Source: Peribacillus simplex (GTDB lineage: Bacteria; Bacillota; Bacilli; Bacillales; DSM-1321). From it: a DNA stretch of 64,000 nt. Within the stretch, counting starts at the first letter, position 1. Every line of letters begins with the position of its first letter. The position numbers were made by a program, and so were the translations under genes. The DNA lies in contig NZ_CP126106.1 in assembly GCF_030123325.1 (NCBI RefSeq), positions 5,463,001-5,527,000 of the forward strand, written 5' to 3'. Below the pieces are notes generated by a model, which worked only from the letters and a program-made list of their open reading frames with translations, did no database searches and had not been told where the DNA came from. Shown piece after piece: positions 26,534-35,746 of this stretch.

Positions 26534-27727
26534 TTAACCCACTTGTCCGCTTTCCTTTAATTGATCGTCTACGAACAAGATGCCCAATTCGTAATGCTCC
26601 CCGTCAAAAAGAGCTCTTTGCACAAAACGGATCTGTTCATTATTATCGATGACCTCAAGCTTGCAATGTGCCCGGTTTATTTGGAGCGCCCTGTATAACT
26701 CTTCTTCCTCCCTGACGACGACCCCATTTATTTTCGAAATGACCTCGCCTTTTTGCAACCCCATTTTATCTGCCGGAGATTGAGGGATAACGCCCAAGAT
26801 CTGGACACCCAGCTTACTTTTCGAAAAATAAAAAGGAAGCTTTTGATCCATTGCCTTTTGGGTATAGTGCAGGAGTTCACGACCAAGGATCGCTAAAACA
26901 GCCGTTATGATTGCCAATGGAGGGTACCAGTAACCCACTGCCGCCAATAGCGTAATCACGATTCCCAATGCCCCTACCTTTTTACCTTGCGCCCTAATGG
27001 CCAGTTCCGGAAGCGTCCCATGAACTTTTTGCTTAAAGCCGATTAACATGGGCAGTACGATCGGCGATAGGGACATATCCCCGATTGAAAAAACCGGGTA
27101 CCATTCGAAAGGCACTGGAAGTTGTCCTCCAGGTATCATGACGAACATGGGAATTAGCCAGATTCGCTGTGAAACATACACACCTATCGGCTGCCCCCTC
27201 TTGGATACCTCCAACTGAGGAGAGACCTTTTCACTTCCATTGCCAGCAATCAAAAACCCTTCAGCAATCAGTAACAAACCTATCAAAATAACAAGTGTCG
27301 GATATACGGACCGATCCAGCTGATTAAAGGCATCCTGTAATAAAGTCAGCTGGATATCACTATCATATAAAAAGAAAAGGATAAAGAAGGTGAGTCCCAC
27401 TGTATAAACGGGGGAAACAAACCTCTTTTTCATGGATAGCATGGACAAAACCGTAACAACTGCCATGATGAACAGAGCCGCTAAAGGAATGGCTAGTCCA
27501 GCAGCCAGCGTGAGGAAGGAAAGGATCAATCCCCATACCAAGCCTTGAGGTAACATGGAACGAAGCTCCATGGAAAAACCGTAAATCTTCGTATTGAAAT
27601 CATGGCGTTCCCGTTTAACGCGAAGATAGCCGATGAATAAACAATAGGCAATCGAAACATAAAGCAAAGGATGAAGGAAGAGTTTTCCTAATCCCATTAA
27701 GCATGCAATCAGCCAATCCGTTGTCAA
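26534..27727 (-). CDS. minJ: Division-site topology protein MinJ
   Basis: Membrane adaptor that links DivIVA to MinD and restricts FtsZ ring assembly near poles. With a TTG start at 27727 the protein is 397 residues, the same length as B. subtilis MinJ; GGTGG lies seven bases upstream, whereas the upstream TTG at 27757 has no ribosome site. Six to eight membrane segments occupy the first 300 residues and a PDZ-like domain follows (LGVQILGVIPQSPADKMGL, GEVISKINGVVV). Its neighbour ctpB matches the B. subtilis order. Confidence 0.9.
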   Translation of the reverse strand: MTTDWLIACLMGLGKLFLHPLLYVSIAYCLFIGYLRVKRERHDFNTKIYGFSMELRSMLPQGLVWGLILSFLTLAAGLAIPLAALFIMAVVTVLSMLSMKKRFVSPVYTVGLTFFILFFLYDSDIQLTLLQDAFNQLDRSVYPTLVILIGLLLIAEGFLIAGNGSEKVSPQLEVSKRGQPIGVYVSQRIWLIPMFVMIPGGQLPVPFEWYPVFSIGDMSLSPIVLPMLIGFKQKVHGTLPELAIRAQGKKVGALGIVITLLAAVGYWYPPLAIITAVLAILGRELLHYTQKAMDQKLPFYFSKSKLGVQILGVIPQSPADKMGLQKGEVISKINGVVVREEEELYRALQINRAHCKLEVIDNNEQIRFVQRALFDGEHYELGILFVDDQLKESGQVG

Positions 27728-27952
27728 TTTCTTTCCACCATCCTCAAAAGTAATCAAAATTTTGTCAAATTTCGTTCTGGTCAGTTACCTCCTATTCTAT
27801 CAAAAATGTAACCTTCATGCCTATTAAGATGCAGAAAAAGTAGCTTTATCTTAAGTTTCCCCTATACTGCCTTCATGTTCGCAGGCGGGGCTCGATCAAA
27901 TGCAAAGGCTCTTTTCATAAAGATTGTTGTTTTTAAAACGAAACAATTTAAG

Positions 27953-28078
27953 GTTGATTGGAGCGCAAGTGCGAGACTCCTGCGGGAGCAGCGGGACAGG
28001 TGAGACCCCATAGGCGTTTACGCCGAGGAGGCTCACCGTCCGCCCCGCGGAAAGCGAGCATCTGGAGGGGAAATCAAC
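27953..28078 (+). repeat. Dispersed intergenic repeat, full-length copy
   Basis: About 126 bp, bounded by GTTGATTGGAGCG and GGGGAAATCAAC. It is GC-rich compared with its surroundings and contains inner inverted segments (GTGAGACCCC..., GGCTCACCG; TAGGCG / CGCC). Other copies in this window are at 10690, 12235 and 23030. I recognise the type from many Bacillus intergenic regions; its function is unknown. Confidence 0.85.
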
Positions 28079-28130
28079 CACACCGCTTTACTTGGTAAAT
28101 AGCAACAAAGTAAGCGAAAACAGCCAATAC

Positions 28131-28162
28131 AAAAGAGGCACCGCTCCAAGGGGAACGGTGCC
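28131..28162 (-). terminator. Terminator of ctpB
   Basis: GGCACCG / CGGTGCC stem with inner partial pairing, followed on the minus strand by TCTTTTG. Confidence 0.75.
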
Positions 28163-28168
28163 AGCAAT

Positions 28169-29593
28169 TTATTTCACTAAATAATTCAAAGCCGTACGTA
28201 ACTGAATATCATTATCTTCATCCTGGATCTTATCCAGAATGGCGGATTCCAGATGTGCTGCGGTTTTAGCGTCCAGTTCACCCGTAACTTCCAGTCCAAA
28301 TTGTTTTTGGAATGCCTTTACTGCAATTTCTGTACTCCAATCATAATATCCATCCTCACGCCCCGGTTCAAACCCGAGTCCTTTCAGAATGCTTTGGGCA
28401 TACTGGATTTGTTCATCATTCATATCCCGCTGCAGCACCTTCTCGATTGCCAGCTGATGTGCATCAAAATACTCCGGTTGTTTCACTTTGATTGTCGGTT
28501 CGATCCCTTTTTTATGGATCCAGTTCCCTGAAGGCGTCAGCCACTTATATAACGTAAGTTTAATCTTACTGCCATCACCCATTGGTACAGCTTGCTGTAC
28601 AGTGCCTTTCCCGAAGGTCTTCTCACCGACCAATGGATAGCCTCCCGCCTCTTGCATCGCTCCAGCTAGGATTTCCGAGGCTGAGGCACTGCCTTTATCC
28701 GTCAACACGGCAATGGGATAAGCTTTCGCTTTCTTAAGGCTTGTAAAAAACGATTGTGTTTCTCCCGTCCTTTCCGCAATTTGCAAATAGGGTTTGTCTT
28801 TTGTGATAAATTCGCCAAGAATCGTTTCCACACTGGAAAGAAGGCCGCCTGGATTGCCGCGTACATCTATGACCAAGCCCTTGATTCCCTGCTTTTCCAG
28901 CTCCTTCAACTGCTTTTTGAAATCAGTCGCAGTATTTTCCGAGAATGTGGTCAACTCGATATAACCGATTTGTTCTCCGGCGACTTCCTTAATTGATGAA
29001 AATACGGTATCCAACGGGATTTCGGCACGCACCATATTGAATTCTAGAGGATTGTCCACCCCAGCCCGCTTTATTTCCATTTTGACGGGTGAACCTTTTT
29101 CGCCACGGATTTTCAGGCGTGTTTCATACAGATCCAAACCTTCGACACTCTCGCCATTCACCTTAAGGATTTGATCTTTCGGCTTTAATCCCGCTTTTTC
29201 GGCAGGTGAATCTTTGTAAGGAGAAACAATGATGACCTTACCATCTTCCATTCCGATTTCAGTCCCAATCCCTTCAAAGGATGAGTCCAGGGTTTCATTG
29301 AATTGCTTAGCGGTCTCCTTGTCCATATATACGGAATAAGGATCCTTCAACGCTGACAGCATGCCTTGGATGGCACCCTCGACCAGTTTGGAACCTTCCA
29401 CCTGTTCTACATACTGACTTACGATCAAACCGTAAGCTTGTTCAACTTTTGCCCATTCTCTATCCTTCGATATTGCTTGGCTTTCATCCTTTACTTCATT
29501 CTTGGCCGAGAAGCTTGTCCAATATATGCCCCCCACTGCTCCAATGGCTAGTGACATGATGATTGCTAGAGGAAGTACCCATTTTTTGACCAT
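28169..29593 (-). CDS. ctpB: Carboxy-terminal processing protease CtpB
   Basis: Membrane-tethered S41 serine protease. In B. subtilis CtpB is secreted into the space around the forespore and cleaves SpoIVFA, timing sigma-K activation. Features in order: N-terminal membrane anchor, PDZ domain (about residues 100-195), the S41 core with catalytic Ser in GSASASE (near 302-306) and Lys329 in FGKGTVQ, and a C-terminal peptidoglycan-binding-like domain (ILKGLGFEPGREDGYYDW). The chosen ATG has GGGGA five bases upstream; the frame is open 42 codons further back. Confidence 0.93.
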   Translation of the reverse strand: MVKKWVLPLAIIMSLAIGAVGGIYWTSFSAKNEVKDESQAISKDREWAKVEQAYGLIVSQYVEQVEGSKLVEGAIQGMLSALKDPYSVYMDKETAKQFNETLDSSFEGIGTEIGMEDGKVIIVSPYKDSPAEKAGLKPKDQILKVNGESVEGLDLYETRLKIRGEKGSPVKMEIKRAGVDNPLEFNMVRAEIPLDTVFSSIKEVAGEQIGYIELTTFSENTATDFKKQLKELEKQGIKGLVIDVRGNPGGLLSSVETILGEFITKDKPYLQIAERTGETQSFFTSLKKAKAYPIAVLTDKGSASASEILAGAMQEAGGYPLVGEKTFGKGTVQQAVPMGDGSKIKLTLYKWLTPSGNWIHKKGIEPTIKVKQPEYFDAHQLAIEKVLQRDMNDEQIQYAQSILKGLGFEPGREDGYYDWSTEIAVKAFQKQFGLEVTGELDAKTAAHLESAILDKIQDEDNDIQLRTALNYLVK

Positions 29594-29676
29594 ATTTATC
29601 CCCATTTCTGACCTGATATGTATTTCACTATATGAGGGGAGTGGAAATAATATGCTTATAGATAAAATTGACACCA

Positions 29677-29714
29677 CAAAAAAACAGACAAGGAATTTAA
29701 TCCTGGTCTGTTTT
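29677..29714 (-). terminator. Terminator of the M23 peptidase gene
   Basis: AACAGACCAGGA / TCCTTGTCTGTT hairpin (29683-29712) with a run of Ts after it on the minus strand. Confidence 0.85.
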
Positions 29715-29733
29715 CTCATTGATATATTGGGTA

Positions 29734-31125
29734 TTAATTAGGTATATAGTCTAATGGATTAACAGCATTTGACTTGCTATAATTCCATGGGCCTTTATGT
29801 AGCTCAAAGTGTAAATGCTGACCGAAGGAATGTCCTGTGTTACCCATGATGCCAACTTGTTGACCTTTGGCAACTACAGCACCTTCGCCTACCTGTCTAG
29901 AACTTAAGTGTGCATACACAGTAGTCCATTGCTGGCCGCCGATTGAATGGGTAACGAAGACGACGTTACCGTATGAACTGGAGAAGTAAGAACGGCTTAC
30001 GACCCCGTCGGCTGCCGCTACAACTGGAACCGTTCCGCTAGCAGCGATATCGATGCCGGCATGCTGTTTATTCCAGCGTTCACCCATTGTTGAAGATACA
30101 TATCCTGCACTTGGTCTAGTGAATGTACCAGATGATACAGCTGGCGCTTGACTTACATTAGACGAAGATTGTGAAGATGGTGATGAGCTGTTGCTTTTTG
30201 CACTATATCCTGAAGAAGTGGATTGCTTTTTAGTTTCGGATGCTTGTGATGCTTGAGAAGCTGCTTGTGCTGCCGCTTGCGCTGCTTCTTGCTCTGCACG
30301 TTTTTTCGCTTCGGCTGCCGCTTTTTTACGGGCTGCTTCCAATTCGGCAAGACGTTGATGCTCTAAGCTGATGGCAGATTTGATTGCTTTTTCTTGAGCG
30401 GCAAGATTCGCTTTCTCTTCCTCTAGACCCATCTTCTCGTCTTCATGCTTTTTAGTTTGTTGCTTTAATTTCTTAACCAAAGCATCCTTTTCTTGCTTCT
30501 GCTGTTTTTGCTGCTTTTGAATTTCCAATAATTCAGCTTTTGCCACTTCTAAACTGGCTAGCTTCGTTTCTACTGCTTTTTGCTTTTCTTCTAGATCCTT
30601 TTTATCCAGCTCATGCTGCTTTAAAATATCGCGGTCGGCTTCAGCGATTGTCGCTACAGCTCCGACACGGTCAACTAAATCCCCAAAACTGGATGATCCG
30701 AATAATACTTCAAGGTAGTTCACGTCCCCGCCAGTCTCCTGGAAAGAAAGGGCCCTTTCCTTCAATACTTCATTACGTTTGGCGATCCGCTCTTTTAATA
30801 CTTTAATCTCTTCTTTCAATGCCTCGATTTCTTTTTTCGTTTGTGTAATTTCAGCATTTTTGGCATCGATCTTTTTTGCGGACTCGGCAATTTTCGCTTC
30901 AAGGGCAGCGATTTGATCTTCTGCTGTCATTTGCTTATCCTGCAGGTTATCGATTTTCTTTTCCGTTTCGGAAATATTCGATTCAACACCGGAACGTTTT
31001 TCCTGGATGGATTCTTTCTGTTTTTCTAAATTCGAAATCGACTCAGCATAAACCGAAGGTGCCGCTAGAATGCTTCCCAACCCGATCATGATGGAGGCAT
31101 TCATGGCAATGATATTTTTTTTCAA
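29734..31125 (-). CDS. EnvC-like M23 peptidoglycan hydrolase with coiled coil
   Basis: Secreted wall protein of 463 residues. A signal peptide ends near PSVYAES. Residues 30-260 are a long heptad-rich coiled coil, then an Ala/Gln-rich and Ser-rich linker, then an M23 domain with zinc motifs HAGID (His355, Asp359) and HLHFE (His437, His439). The metal ligands are intact, so the domain is probably an active endopeptidase. It directly follows ftsX-ftsE, and the coiled-coil layout resembles EnvC and PcsB, whose activity is controlled by FtsEX. That partnership is inferred from position. Start is TTG 31125 after GGGG. Confidence 0.9.
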   Translation of the reverse strand: MKKNIIAMNASIMIGLGSILAAPSVYAESISNLEKQKESIQEKRSGVESNISETEKKIDNLQDKQMTAEDQIAALEAKIAESAKKIDAKNAEITQTKKEIEALKEEIKVLKERIAKRNEVLKERALSFQETGGDVNYLEVLFGSSSFGDLVDRVGAVATIAEADRDILKQHELDKKDLEEKQKAVETKLASLEVAKAELLEIQKQQKQQKQEKDALVKKLKQQTKKHEDEKMGLEEEKANLAAQEKAIKSAISLEHQRLAELEAARKKAAAEAKKRAEQEAAQAAAQAASQASQASETKKQSTSSGYSAKSNSSSPSSQSSSNVSQAPAVSSGTFTRPSAGYVSSTMGERWNKQHAGIDIAASGTVPVVAAADGVVSRSYFSSSYGNVVFVTHSIGGQQWTTVYAHLSSRQVGEGAVVAKGQQVGIMGNTGHSFGQHLHFELHKGPWNYSKSNAVNPLDYIPN

Positions 31126-31220
31126 CGTTTCATTTCCCCTTTCAACCCGTTACATCCTTGCCTTGTAACGTCTCTCTATTTATGTCTGGCTTCTTTTGGC
31201 TTTCGAGTAAAGATTCACTT

Positions 31221-32114
31221 TTATACTTTCAAGAACTTCCTGACGGACATCAAGCTGCCCCATATCCCGATAACGGCACCAATTACGATGAGGATGGCCG
31301 AAACTTGATAAATAAATGGATTTGCAGGCAGGAAATCTATGAATTTGAACGTGATTTGCGGTGCTGCATATTTATATAGATTGTAGTAGAGTACTGCTAT
31401 CAGACCTATCGGAATGATGGAACCAAGGACTCCCAACCAGAGACCCTCCAAGAAGAATGGCCAACGGATGAACGTATTCGTCGCTCCTACCAACCTCATG
31501 ATCTCAATTTCTTTTCTTCTGGCTACAATGGTAATTTTAATCGTATTCGAAATCAGGAACATTGCAGTAAATAGTAAGCCTACAATAAGAACGATCCCTA
31601 TGTTTCTAGCAATATTAACAAAGCTGAATAGTTTCTCGACGTAGCCTTGTCCATATTTAACACTTTGGATATACTCCAAACCTTCGATCTTTTTTGCCAC
31701 CTTGATGACATCTTGCGGGGATTTCGTTTTGATAACATAAACGTCCCTTAATGGATTATCCTGTTCAAATGGTTTAAACGCATCACCATTATCTCCCAAA
31801 TCATCTATTAAATTGGTAAGCTCTTCATCTTTTGGAGAGAAAATCACTGATTCTATGCCGTTCATCTCCGTAATTTGCTTACCAATAGCTTTTATATCGT
31901 CATCATTCGCCGCATTATCAATATGTGCCCGAACTTCGACATCTTTCTCCACATTTCCCGCGATATGATTTAAATTCATCATGAGCACTAAAAAGACGCC
32001 AACCAATGTTAGAGTGACCGTTACTGCACTGACTGAAGCAAACGTCATCCATCCATTACGGCCAATATTTTTAAAACTTTCACGGAAGTGACGGAGCAAT
32101 GTTCTAAATTTCAT
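31221..32114 (-). CDS. ftsX: Cell-division ABC transporter permease FtsX
   Basis: Membrane component of FtsEX, which converts ATP hydrolysis in FtsE into activation of a wall hydrolase outside the cell. The 297-residue protein has one N-terminal membrane segment, a large extracellular loop (about residues 45-165) and three further segments, with the cytoplasmic REIEIMRLVGATNTFIRWPF-type coupling region. ATG 32114 follows GAGGTG by nine bases and overlaps the ftsE stop, giving tight coupling. The M23 gene downstream is its likely target. Confidence 0.95.
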   Translation of the reverse strand: MKFRTLLRHFRESFKNIGRNGWMTFASVSAVTVTLTLVGVFLVLMMNLNHIAGNVEKDVEVRAHIDNAANDDDIKAIGKQITEMNGIESVIFSPKDEELTNLIDDLGDNGDAFKPFEQDNPLRDVYVIKTKSPQDVIKVAKKIEGLEYIQSVKYGQGYVEKLFSFVNIARNIGIVLIVGLLFTAMFLISNTIKITIVARRKEIEIMRLVGATNTFIRWPFFLEGLWLGVLGSIIPIGLIAVLYYNLYKYAAPQITFKFIDFLPANPFIYQVSAILIVIGAVIGIWGSLMSVRKFLKV

Positions 32115-32790
32115 ATCCGTAATCACCTCGATGTTCATCGCGAACTATTTTTCCACTTTCAATGGCAATGACACGTCGTTTAATATTGTTGACGATGTCC
32201 CTATTATGAGTGGCCATGACAAGCGTAGTTCCGCGTTTATTAATTTCTTCAAATATGTTCATGATTTCCCATGATGTTTCGGGATCAAGATTACCTGTAG
32301 GCTCGTCGGCTATGACTACCTTAGGGTCATTGACGATCGAACGGGCTATTGCAACCCTTTGCTGCTCCCCACCGGATAACTCGGAAGGCAGCATCCTCGC
32401 TTTATGTTTAATGCCAACCAGATCGAGAACTTCCATGACTCTCTTTTTGATTTCTTCTGGTTCCTTTTCAATAACTTCCATGGCAAAAGCTACATTTTCA
32501 TATGCAGTGAATGTTTGAAGGAGTTTAAAATCTTGGAATACCATACCGATATTACGGCGGAATAGAGGAACTTTCGAATTGCGGATACTTGGAAGGCTGA
32601 GGCCATTGACCAAGATATTACCGCTTGTAGGCTTTTCTTCCCTATACATCATTTTGATGAAGGTCGATTTTCCGGCACCGCTCGGACCCACTACATAAAC
32701 GAACTCGCCTGCCTTTATTTTCACATTGATTCCATTAATGGCAATTACGCCATTTGGATATGTCTTTTTCACATCTATCATTTCTATCAT
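32104..32790 (-). CDS. ftsE: Cell-division ABC transporter ATPase FtsE
   Basis: ATPase of the FtsEX complex. With ATG 32790, placed after AGGTGG, the protein is 228 residues, the same as B. subtilis FtsE. Walker A GPSGAGKST (near residue 36), signature LSGGEQQRVAIA, Walker B VVIADEPTG and the switch His in ATHNRD are all intact. It is the first gene of an operon continuing into ftsX; the M23 gene may be co-transcribed. In B. subtilis FtsEX acts through CwlO in elongation and affects entry into sporulation. Confidence 0.96.
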   Translation of the reverse strand: MIEMIDVKKTYPNGVIAINGINVKIKAGEFVYVVGPSGAGKSTFIKMMYREEKPTSGNILVNGLSLPSIRNSKVPLFRRNIGMVFQDFKLLQTFTAYENVAFAMEVIEKEPEEIKKRVMEVLDLVGIKHKARMLPSELSGGEQQRVAIARSIVNDPKVVIADEPTGNLDPETSWEIMNIFEEINKRGTTLVMATHNRDIVNNIKRRVIAIESGKIVRDEHRGDYGYEI

Positions 32791-33049
32791 TCTAAAACCA
32801 CCTAATTTGCTTGGATTATCACTATGTACCAACAGCTTTTTCGACAATTTTCACTGAAATCTGACAAGAATCTCTCTTACTTGAGCACAGAAACATTATA
32901 ACATCATATTTTGTCAAATTAAGCATAAATAATATTACAGTTTCATTTCAGTTAGACATATATCAACATCTATGTAATAATTCCAGGATTTGATTGCTTG
33001 ATAAGGGATTAAATGTGAGTTGTTCCGAGGTTTTAAAGGAGTCTAAATG

Positions 33050-33075
33050 AAACGTCCTGCTGAAGCAGGACGTTT
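33050..33075 (-). terminator. Terminator of cccB
   Basis: Perfect AAACGTCCTGC / GCAGGACGTTT stem with a four-base loop; on the minus strand the arm ends in GTTTCATTTAG, a short T-rich tail. Confidence 0.75.
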
Positions 33076-33083
33076 GTCGATCA

Positions 33084-33425
33084 TTACTTATGTCCAGCAA
33101 GCCATTCTGCGACCATGCTCGCTTCTTTGCCCTGGATTATACCTTTTGGCATTCCACCTTGGCCATTCGCAATGACTTTTTCGATGTCTTCTTTCGAAAG
33201 CTTGGAACCGACCTTCGTTAAATTCGGCCCCACGCCGCCTTCAAGATTCACCGCGTGACAGCTTGAACATTTGTTTTCATAAATTTTAGCGGCATCACCG
33301 GCACCTGCCGTAGTCGTTTCATTATTTTCACTTGCAGGCTCTTTATCTGCAGCATCATCGTTCCCACCGCATGCAGCCAAGGTCAAAGAAGTACCCAGAA
33401 CTAAGGCTAACCATTTCACTTTCAT
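33084..33425 (-). CDS. cccB: Membrane-anchored cytochrome c-551
   Basis: Small lipoprotein cytochrome, 113 residues, that carries electrons between the bc complex and caa3 oxidase on the outer face of the membrane. The lipobox is LTLAAC with Cys19. A Glu/Thr-rich linker precedes the haem domain, which has CSSCH for covalent haem attachment and the axial Met in GGMPKG. ATG 33425 follows AGGGGG at the right spacing; the frame extends 13 codons upstream without a better site. It lies between yvjA and ftsE as in B. subtilis. Confidence 0.94.
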   Translation of the reverse strand: MKVKWLALVLGTSLTLAACGGNDDAADKEPASENNETTTAGAGDAAKIYENKCSSCHAVNLEGGVGPNLTKVGSKLSKEDIEKVIANGQGGMPKGIIQGKEASMVAEWLAGHK

Positions 33426-33474
33426 TGAATTTACCCCCTCTGATTTATACCAGCACAAGAACATTATACCAATT

Positions 33475-34338
33475 TCAATCCAGTTTAAAACCCTCCCCGA
33501 GTACCTCCGATGCGTCCATTACAATTACAAACGCTTTAGGGTCAACGGGTTTCACCAATTGTTTCAATTTGGTGAATTCCGACTGGTCTATTACGCACAT
33601 CAAAATCGGACGAGTATCATCCGTATAGCCGCCATACCCGGATATGCCTGTTACACCCCGGTCCAGCTCATGTATGATAGCATCCCTTACTTCCATTTCT
33701 TTATTCGTGATAATTAATGACATCTTCGACCGGTTCAATCCAATCTGGATGAGGTCGATCGTCTTGCTTGTCACATATAGCCCTATTAAAGCATAAAGCC
33801 CTTTTTCAATATCAAAGACGATGGCAGCACTTAAAACGATGATTCCATCAATGACAGCAACACATGTCCCCAATGACAGATGGGTATACTTATGGAAGAT
33901 CTGTGCCGCCAAATCGGTCCCCCCTGTGGAACCCTTCCCGCGAAAGACGATCCCCAGCCCAAGTCCGACCATCATCCCCCCGCAAATCGAACCAAGCAAT
34001 GCATCGTTCGTCCATGCATCCCAATCCTTTGTCAGAAATACCACTAAAGGCAAAAACAAGGTTCCAATCAGGCTTTTGGCTCCGAAATGTCTTCCAAGGA
34101 TAATAAGCCCCGCAATGAACAAAGGGATATTAAAACCCCAAAGTACATAAGCCGGCTCCCAACCGAGAGTTGAATCGAGAATCGTGCTAATCCCGCTGAC
34201 CCCTCCGGATGCAACCTGGTTAGGCAGTAAGAAAACATTAAAACCAATGGCAATTATGGCCGAACCGACAATCACCAATCCATACTCCATTAACTTTTGA
34301 ATTAAAGGGTGCTTCTGCTCCCGGTACCTTTTCTTCAT
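33475..34338 (-). CDS. yvjA: YitT-family membrane protein YvjA
   Basis: Membrane protein of 287 residues with five to six N-terminal membrane segments (motif LLPNQVASGGVSGIS) and a C-terminal cytoplasmic DUF2179 domain beginning near TSKTIDLIQIG. The family is widespread in Firmicutes and has no settled function. The start at ATG 34338 (KKRYREQKHP) is chosen from the position of GAGGAG and the length of B. subtilis YvjA; an ATG nine codons upstream is possible. Confidence 0.85.
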   Translation of the reverse strand: MKKRYREQKHPLIQKLMEYGLVIVGSAIIAIGFNVFLLPNQVASGGVSGISTILDSTLGWEPAYVLWGFNIPLFIAGLIILGRHFGAKSLIGTLFLPLVVFLTKDWDAWTNDALLGSICGGMMVGLGLGIVFRGKGSTGGTDLAAQIFHKYTHLSLGTCVAVIDGIIVLSAAIVFDIEKGLYALIGLYVTSKTIDLIQIGLNRSKMSLIITNKEMEVRDAIIHELDRGVTGISGYGGYTDDTRPILMCVIDQSEFTKLKQLVKPVDPKAFVIVMDASEVLGEGFKLD

Positions 34339-34436
34339 TTTGCATATGTCTCCTCGAACCATCATTATTAACTAGTATTGGCCGAACGAGGTAGAGCATC
34401 CCTTTTCCATCCTGTAAATGTCAGCCAGGAAATCAT

Positions 34437-34470
34437 AAAAAAAGCCGGACCGGGGAAACCGGTCCGACTG
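34437..34470 (-). terminator. Terminator of prfB
   Basis: AGTCGGACCGG / CCGGTCCGGCT hairpin with TTTCC loop, followed by seven Ts on the minus strand. Confidence 0.92.
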
Positions 34471-34477
34471 GCTGATT

Positions 34478-35576
34478 TTATAATTTTGAACGCAAGTACG
34501 CATCAATGAACATATCGATATCCCCATCCATGACTGCTCCCAAGTTTCCGGTCTCCGCACTAGTACGGTGATCCTTAACCATGGAATACGGGTGGAATAC
34601 ATAAGAACGAATTTGGCTTCCCCAGCCAATTTCCTTTTGCTCACCACGGATTTCATCCAATTCCGCTTGTTGCTGTTCAATTTCACGTTGATACAATTTG
34701 GCTTTCAGCATATTCATGGCCTGGGCCTTGTTTTTGATTTGAGATCTCTCGTTTTGGCATGTTACCACGGTGTTCGTAGGTATATGGGTGATCCGGACTG
34801 CGGAGTCCGTTGTATTGATATGCTGACCACCTGCACCACTTGCCCGGTACGTATCGATTTTCAAATCTTCCGTGCGTACTTCTATATTGATCGTCTCATC
34901 GAATTCCGGCATGACTTCACATGAAACGAATGAAGTATGGCGTCTCCCTGAGGAATCGAAAGGAGAAATCCGGACAAGACGGTGTACCCCTTTTTCCGCT
35001 TTCAAATAACCATAGGCATTATGTCCTTTGAAAATTAAAGTGACACTCTTGATTCCAGCTTCATCACCTGGAAGGTAATCAAGGGTTTCCACTTTGAAAC
35101 CTCTTTTTTCACCCCATCTTGTATACATGCGAAGCAGCATGGAACCCCAATCCTGGGACTCCGTTCCGCCTGCACCTGGATGCAGTTCGAGAATGGCATT
35201 TTTCGAATCATATTCTTCACTTAGTAAAAGTTGAAGTTCAAAGTCATTCATCTTTTGCGAAAGAATCGTGATTTCTTCTTCCAGCTCAGCCAAAAGTTCT
35301 TGATCATTCTCCTCTTTCACTAATTCATATGTCAAATCCAGATTTTCATATGATTCATTCAGTTCGGACAATTGATTGACTTGCTCTTTCAAAGCATTCG
35401 TTTCATTGATGACATTTTGTGCTTTTTGCTGATCATTCCAAAAATCGGGATGTGTCATCTCATTTTCAAGCTGTGCGATTCGTGCCTCTTTTTCATCTAA
35501 GTCAAAGAGACCCCCTAAAGTCCGTTAATCGTTGCGCTGTCCGTTCAAGTTCATTTCTTATTTCTGCTAATTCCAT
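34478..35576 (-). CDS. prfB: Peptide chain release factor 2, with programmed +1 frameshift
   Basis: Release factor for UGA and UAA codons. The gene starts at ATG 35576 (MELAEIRNELERTAQ...). Codon 25 is an in-frame TGA at 35502-35504, within CTTTGAC, and an internal AGGGGG Shine-Dalgarno sequence lies a few bases before it. A +1 shift at CTT continues into DLDEKEARIAQLENEM and the long frame ending at 34478, giving about 365 residues. Motifs seen are SPF (stop recognition, in RISPFDS) and GGQ in GAGGQHINTT. Low RF2 raises frameshifting and so restores RF2, the classic autoregulation. Confidence 0.95.
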
Positions 35577-35601
35577 TTCTCTTCACCTCATTAAGTATGT
35601 T

Positions 35602-35626
35602 AAAAAAAATCCCTGAAGAGGGATTC
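35602..35626 (-). terminator. Terminator between secA and prfB
   Basis: AATCCCT / AGGGATT hairpin with a short loop and eight Ts on the minus strand. Confidence 0.8.
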
Positions 35627-35746
35627 GTTTCATTACAAATAAACCTCTTCAAACTATATGCAAATATATGGCTTTATGCAAACTAAACATGAAAAGAGGC
35701 GGCAAGCCTTACACTTAACCGTCCCATATTCATTATACACCTAACT

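Larger units (their letters stand above)
27728..28168. other. Spacer between ctpB and minJ
   Basis: 441 bp with the minJ promoter region, a full dispersed repeat (27953-28078) and the ctpB terminator. A frame at 27896-28081 lies entirely over the repeat and is not a gene. Confidence 0.7.

Noticed and set aside
27896..28081. Minus-strand frame of 61 codons
   Set aside because: It lies on the dispersed repeat; the same frame would be created by any copy.
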